Below, one piece after another: positions 60,494 to 64,000 of a stretch of 64,000 bases of DNA. The stretch lies in assembly GCF_002797315.1 (NCBI RefSeq), contig NZ_KZ454936.1, positions 2,737,645 to 2,801,644 of the forward strand, read 5' to 3'. The position numbers were made by a program, and so were the translations under genes. The first letter of the stretch is position 1. Each line of letters starts with the position of its first letter. The notes below the pieces were generated by a model. That model was not told the origin of the DNA, searched no databases, and saw only the letters and a list, made by a program, of their open reading frames with translations. The stretch comes from Bacillus sp. FJAT-44742. Its GTDB lineage: Bacteria > Bacillota > Bacilli > Bacillales > Marinococcaceae.

Positions 60494-60537
60494 GAAAAAA
60501 AAAGAAGGTATTCCACAAAGGAATACCCCAAAAAAAG
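60494..60537 (-). terminator. Terminator facing left, no upstream gene
   Basis: GGTATTCC-TTTGT-GGAATACC with TTCTTTTTTTTT after it on the minus strand. No minus-strand coding gene precedes it for over 2 kb. Confidence 0.7.
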
Positions 60538-60668
60538 ATTGGTAGATCTTCGCCCTGTGTGTGAGTAGGGCATGACATCCTAAACAGAGGATCTGTTTCT
60601 AGTATAAGATATTTTTAGAGGAAATGGAATACCTAAATAATGTACAGAACAGAAATTCTGTTTACGCA

Positions 60669-60700
60669 AAAGACATACTGTCTCCAGTATGTCTTTTTTT
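60669..60700 (+). terminator. Terminator facing right, no upstream gene within 1.3 kb
   Basis: AAAGACATACTG-TCTC-CAGTATGTCTTT perfect stem followed by a seven-T run. Confidence 0.8.
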
Positions 60701-60707
60701 AATTTGG

Positions 60708-60803
60708 AGTGCCTGGCACCCTGCTTCGGTTGTAACATAAAAGCATAGAAAATCCAGTCATTAAGGGATTTCTATATTACAGACTATCTGGGTGCCAGGC
60801 ACC
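60708..60803. repeat. GGTGCCWGGCACC element, full copy 3 (96 bp)
   Basis: Left end AGTGCCTGGCACC (60708-60720) with TTGTAA nine bases inside; right end GGTGCCAGGCACC (60791-60803) with TTACAG eight bases inside. Confidence 0.8.
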
Positions 60804-60890
60804 CCATAAAGGAAATACAGATGCACATATAGAAGAATTAGGGTAAATATGGAAGAGGAAAGCGTTAGCGCAAGGAGGAGAATAAATAGA

Positions 60891-61355
60891 ATGACAATTG
60901 AAGTGCGGAAAAAATATTTAAACGTTGGCAGTTTCCTGCTTGGATTTGGCTTTTTAGGAGCTTTGGACGGTATTATTTTTCACCAGCTCCTGCAATGGCA
61001 TAGTGTCGTCTTAAGTCCAGATAGAACGATAGAAATTATAAGTGATGGGATCTTTCATTTTGCCGTTACCATTACCATGATTGCAGGAGCCTTAATTCTA
61101 TGGCTAGGAGGAAAACCGACAGATCTGTCAAAAGGAATTCGTTACGTGATAAGCGGATTATTGATTGGCGGCGGTACTTTTAATTTAATTGAAGGGATTA
61201 TTAACCACCATATTCTCCAAATTCACCGCGTTCGTCCAGATGCCGAAAATCCACTGCTTTATGATCTGGCTTTTTTAGCAAGCGGAGCTGTTTTGCTTAT
61301 TGCAGGGTTGCTGATAAGAAAAACCGTCCCTAAGCTTGTTGACGGAAAGAGGTGA
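60891..61355 (+). CDS. DUF2243 membrane protein
   Basis: 154 residues with four helices and conserved histidines at the membrane edge: GFLGALDGIIFHQLLQWHSVV, DGIFHFAVT, and FNLIEGIINHHILQIHRVR. These match DUF2243, small membrane proteins often beside cytochrome oxidase assembly genes. The histidines suggest metal or haem handling; unproven. ATG at 60891 follows AAGGAGG by about 12 bases; a longer frame begins at 60849. A His-rich exported protein is encoded right after it. Confidence 0.82.
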   Translation: MTIEVRKKYLNVGSFLLGFGFLGALDGIIFHQLLQWHSVVLSPDRTIEIISDGIFHFAVTITMIAGALILWLGGKPTDLSKGIRYVISGLLIGGGTFNLIEGIINHHILQIHRVRPDAENPLLYDLAFLASGAVLLIAGLLIRKTVPKLVDGKR

Positions 61356-61359
61356 TTTT

Positions 61360-61809
61360 TTGTACCGAATAGTCAGCTTTATCGTTCTTTTTACTTTTGT
61401 TGGAACCACACTTTATTTCTATACCTTAAACAGTCATTTTGTCATGTCTATGAGTGAAAATGATCATGCCCATCACCATTCATTAAAAGAAGTTCCTGAA
61501 ACCGCACCCCCTCCGGCAATCTCTGGTTCTGTTGGACAAGAAGCGGGCCAATGGCTGGTAGAGCTTGAAACTGAAAATTTTCATTTTAGCCGTGACGCTT
61601 CTGTTCTTCATTCAGAAATTCTGGAAGGGCATGCTCACCTTTATGTTAATGGCAACCAGGAAGCAAGAATCTATGCAAATACGTACAATTTAGGTCATTT
61701 AGATGAAGGGACACATCAAATAAAAGTCGTTCTTGTCAGCCACGATCATGAAACTCTCATTAAGGGGGGGCAGGAAATTTCTTTTGAGGATGTTATTATA
61801 GTGCCTTAA
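61360..61809 (+). CDS. Membrane-anchored His-rich protein paired with DUF2243
   Basis: 149 residues. One N-terminal anchor helix (YRIVSFIVLFTFVGTTLYFYT), then a His cluster NDHAHHHS, a proline-rich linker, and a beta-rich C-terminal domain with GHAHLYVNG, LGHLDEGTHQIKVVLVSHDHE. The domain resembles copper-handling or DUF4399-like exported domains in style, but I do not recognise the family. TTG at 61360 fits AGAGGTGA. It starts five bases after the DUF2243 stop; the two surely form an operon. Confidence 0.75.
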   Translation: MYRIVSFIVLFTFVGTTLYFYTLNSHFVMSMSENDHAHHHSLKEVPETAPPPAISGSVGQEAGQWLVELETENFHFSRDASVLHSEILEGHAHLYVNGNQEARIYANTYNLGHLDEGTHQIKVVLVSHDHETLIKGGQEISFEDVIIVP

Positions 61810-61855
61810 AAAAGGAGCAGCTCCCTTTTCATGAAGAGGAAGTCTGCTCCTTTTT
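61808..61855. terminator. Terminator after the DUF2243 operon
   Basis: AAAGGAGCAG / CTGCTCCTTT stem followed by T, convergent with the SulP gene. Confidence 0.8.
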
Positions 61856-61901
61856 GATTATGACTTAAATGCTAAGCGGTGGGTGTTTATGTCTACCTTC
61901 G

Positions 61902-63620
61902 TTAGATCATATAATCATCGTGAGCATCGTGCTTAGGGGACTTTGCAAGCTTTGAAAAATCATTAATTCCCTTTTCCTTTAACAACTGATCTAATGGCAG
62001 ATAACTTACTTGTTCTTCTAAATGTTTTTCCCAGCCAGCTTTGTTTATCGTATCTCTGACCTGGCCTTTCACATTGGCAAACCAAAAACGTATCCCTTTC
62101 CTTTGGAAACGTTCAACGATCTCTTCCAGGCTCCGCGCTGCTACTGTATCAATATCGTTCACACCGGACATTTCCATCATGATCCATTTTGCTTCCGGCT
62201 TTTCCAAGTGAAGACTTTTTATTTCTTCCTCCAGATAATTTATATTAGCAAAATGAATATTAGAATCTATTCTTATCAGCAAGACGTTTTTCACTGTTTT
62301 TGCTCCAGGAAAACGATTTACTGCGCGGAACGCTTGCTCTTCTTCCAAATAACCTACCTCTACTACATTAGGCTTAGCACTTCTCCTAACTAATATAAGA
62401 AGGGTGAATACTGCTCCTAAAATAATTCCCCATTGTATTCCAACAAATAATGTCACAAAAAAGGTAAATACCCATACCCAGCCTTCAAAAGGTTTGACTT
62501 TAAACAGGTATTTCATTTGCTTAGTGTCGATCAGCTTGTATACGGCCATGATAATAATAGAAGCAAGAACAGCGTTTGGTAAATAATAAAAGTAAGATGT
62601 AAAAAAGAGCAAGGTAACCAAAACACCACAGGCGGTAATAACTGAGGTAAACTGAGTGGCACCCCCGGTTTCATGGTTGACTGCTGTTCTGGAGAAACTT
62701 CCGTTTACAGGAAAAGATTGAAAGAAAGATCCTGCAATATTCGCAAGGCCCAGCGCTTTTAATTCTTTGTTTGGCTTAACTGTATATTTTTCTTTACTGG
62801 CCACTGCCTTTGCAATAGCCAGTGACTCCATAAAGCCAATAAGAGCTATCGTAAGAGCCATTGGAAACAGTAATTGTACGTTATCCAAAGTCAAGTTTGG
62901 AAATACCAAGGAAGGAAATCCTCCTGGTACGTCCCCTACAATTTGAATTCCGGTATCCTCCAGGCCAAGTACAGAGACAGCCCCGATTGACAAGAGAACA
63001 ATGAGCAAAGGACCTGGGATTCGAGGGTGAATTTTTTTGAAGATAAATAGTAGCAGGATACTGGCCAGACCTATAGCTACTGTTGTGAAATGAACGTCTG
63101 ATAATCTATTAAATAACTCAAGTAGTATGACTTGTACCTGCAAATAGTTCCCCAAATTTATTCCTAAAATATGTTCTATTTGACTTATCCCAATGACGAT
63201 AGCTACAGCTGATGTGTAACCGCTCAGCACAGAATGAGGGATGAACTTTACAATAAACCCGGCTCTAAATAACCCTAATAATAGTTGTATAAAACCAACC
63301 ATAACAGCAAGAATAAGAACATAAGAGATATATTCAGCGGAACCAGGTTCTGCAAATACAGAAACCCCTGTAAAAACCAGCAAGGAAGAAACAGCGACAG
63401 GTCCTACCGACAAATGTTTAGACGAGCCAAAAATGGCATAGATAATAAGAGGGATCGTGGAGGCATACAAACCCATTTCTGGCGGGACGCCAGCCAGCAT
63501 AGCATAAGCCATCCCTTGAGGTATAAGCATAACGAATAGAGTAAGACCGGCTATAAAGTCCTGCCTGAACAAATTTTTATTATAGCTTGGAACTAAGTGG
63601 TGTAGCTGCTTTTTGTTCAT
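61902..63620 (-). CDS. SulP-family anion permease with STAS domain
   Basis: 572 residues: transmembrane part of about 12-14 helices with LFVMLIPQGMAYAMLAGVPPEMGLYASTIPLIIYAIFGSSKHLSVGPVA, the SulP consensus, and SFSRTAVNHETGGATQ. A C-terminal cytoplasmic STAS domain lies at about 430-550 (LLIRIDSNIHFANINYLEEEI, MMEMSGVNDIDTVAARSLEEIV). It carries sulfate, bicarbonate or similar anions; substrate not readable. ATG at 63620 has GGAG at 6 bases; the GTG four codons earlier overlaps the site. Confidence 0.92.
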   Translation of the reverse strand: MNKKQLHHLVPSYNKNLFRQDFIAGLTLFVMLIPQGMAYAMLAGVPPEMGLYASTIPLIIYAIFGSSKHLSVGPVAVSSLLVFTGVSVFAEPGSAEYISYVLILAVMVGFIQLLLGLFRAGFIVKFIPHSVLSGYTSAVAIVIGISQIEHILGINLGNYLQVQVILLELFNRLSDVHFTTVAIGLASILLLFIFKKIHPRIPGPLLIVLLSIGAVSVLGLEDTGIQIVGDVPGGFPSLVFPNLTLDNVQLLFPMALTIALIGFMESLAIAKAVASKEKYTVKPNKELKALGLANIAGSFFQSFPVNGSFSRTAVNHETGGATQFTSVITACGVLVTLLFFTSYFYYLPNAVLASIIIMAVYKLIDTKQMKYLFKVKPFEGWVWVFTFFVTLFVGIQWGIILGAVFTLLILVRRSAKPNVVEVGYLEEEQAFRAVNRFPGAKTVKNVLLIRIDSNIHFANINYLEEEIKSLHLEKPEAKWIMMEMSGVNDIDTVAARSLEEIVERFQRKGIRFWFANVKGQVRDTINKAGWEKHLEEQVSYLPLDQLLKEKGINDFSKLAKSPKHDAHDDYMI

Positions 63621-64000
63621 GTCCCTCTCCACCCTAATATAGTCTTTAAATACATGTTATATCCTAAGCAAATTAATTTTAACCTAAATCGTTAAACTCT
63701 TACTAGAAAGTTTTCTACATATTCATTGTGTCTTCCACAATGGCTGACAGCCCAAATGGCTATCATCTTCTTACAGTAAGGCTTTGTTACATTTTGCTGT
63801 GGACTTTTGTGAAGTGACGCTTGCATCCACCTAAAGATCCACAGGCGAAATCTACTTCATTCGCAGTTCCCTTCACGGTGTCTTCTATGCCTATAGGCGC
63901 CTCGAGCTTTATCTACAATCAAATGACTTAAAAAGAATCATCATTCGCCTTTAACAGAGCCTAAAATAAAAATCAACTCTTTTTGGAGTTGACGTGAAAT
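63621..64000. other. 380-bp end region with repeat copy C
   Basis: Promoter-side region of the SulP gene, then repeat copy C (63907-63961) and, at the window edge, part of a hairpin CAACTC / GAGTTG (63973-63993) that looks like a terminator for a gene outside. No ORF. Confidence 0.55.
63907..63961 (-). repeat. Dispersed GGCTCTGTTAAAGG repeat, copy C
   Basis: On the minus strand GGCTCTGTTAAAGGCGAATG, then ATTCTTTTTAAGTCATTTG and ATTGTAGATAAAG. Nearly the same sequence and block order as copy A. Confidence 0.75.

Larger units (their letters stand above)
60339..60890. other. 552-bp region without genes: three hairpins and a full repeat element
   Basis: From left: AT-rich promoter-like stretch; palindrome AAAAGAGCA-C-TGCTCTTTT (60448-60466); terminator on the minus strand (60494-60537); terminator on the plus strand (60669-60700); repeat copy 3 (60708-60803). 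The 130 bases between the two outward-facing terminators have no ORF and could encode small RNAs. Confidence 0.55.

Noticed and set aside
35345-60803. GGTGCCTGGCACC repeats as a CRISPR array
   Set aside because: Copies are thousands of bases apart and come in pairs about 95 bases apart; there is no regular spacing and no cas gene.
1-64000. Prophage, integrative element or intact insertion sequence
   Set aside because: No integrase, transposase, phage structural gene or attachment-type direct repeat was found; gene content is ordinary chromosome.

Overview
The window reads as chromosomal DNA of a spore-forming Bacillaceae species. The grounds are a GerA-type germination operon behind a sigma-G-like promoter, a SleB/CwlJ-type LysM hydrolase, YpjP and YtpB homologues, strong AGGAGG ribosome sites and Rho-independent terminators throughout. 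A futalosine (mqn) menaquinone branch, and a class I ribonucleotide reductase under a cobalamin riboswitch, would fit an alkaliphilic or halophilic lineage related to Bacillus halodurans; that placement is inference. I see no rRNA, tRNA, prophage, intact insertion sequence or CRISPR array.

Layout. 1-5.5 kb: 3' end of cydB with a tiny CydS-like membrane protein, ilvE, a nitroreductase, an MFS transporter and mqnB-mqnD. 5.6-10.6 kb: biotin operon bioF-bioH-bioC-bioD-bioA behind a BirA box; bioB is not in it. 10.7-17 kb: small proteins, a biotinyl-domain protein, a TetR regulator, LysM hydrolase, chemoreceptor and NarK-like transporter. 17-22 kb: a diacylglycerol-kinase-family protein and two convergent, paralogous alkaline-phosphatase-superfamily proteins, one a lipoprotein. 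22-31 kb: DUF4397 protein, YtpB-type terpene synthase, EamA transporter, GH13 and GH31 glucosidases, an HPr-like protein without the phosphorylatable histidine, a small ORF broken by a stop codon, and ypjP. 31-35 kb: MATE exporter with TetR regulator, and motAB. 35.4-40.3 kb: nrdA-nrdB-flavodoxin-nitroreductase on the minus strand. 40.4-46.2 kb: DUF2971 protein, ROK kinase, and a tetR-ABC transporter operon with two palindromic operators. 46.2-50.6 kb: cation antiporter, OYE reductase NamA, HtpX. 50.8-55 kb: four-gene ger operon. 55-64 kb: LrgA/LrgB pair with divergent LysR gene, quinone-oxidoreductase-like protein, RsbR-type STAS protein, GltC-like regulator, DUF2243 plus His-rich partner, and a SulP transporter.

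The most interesting locus is the ribonucleotide reductase operon. The sequence shows two 16-bp NrdR-type boxes 31 bp apart over the promoter, then a full cobalamin riboswitch whose P1 helix starts about where transcription should begin. A possible antiterminator and an intrinsic terminator follow, then four tightly packed genes. A flavodoxin and a nitroreductase-family flavoprotein thus appear to be co-regulated with a class I reductase by both NrdR and vitamin B12.

Two dispersed repeat families are visible. One is a 94-96 bp element with GGTGCCWGGCACC ends and internal inverted TTGTAA/TTACAR blocks (three full copies, one solo end), always in a short intergenic space. The other is a roughly 50-bp sequence starting GGCTCTGTTAAAGG (three clear copies, one diverged). 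All functions are read from protein sequence by family resemblance; no database search was run. Where the furthest-upstream start codon lacked a usable ribosome site, I moved the start to the codon that has one.
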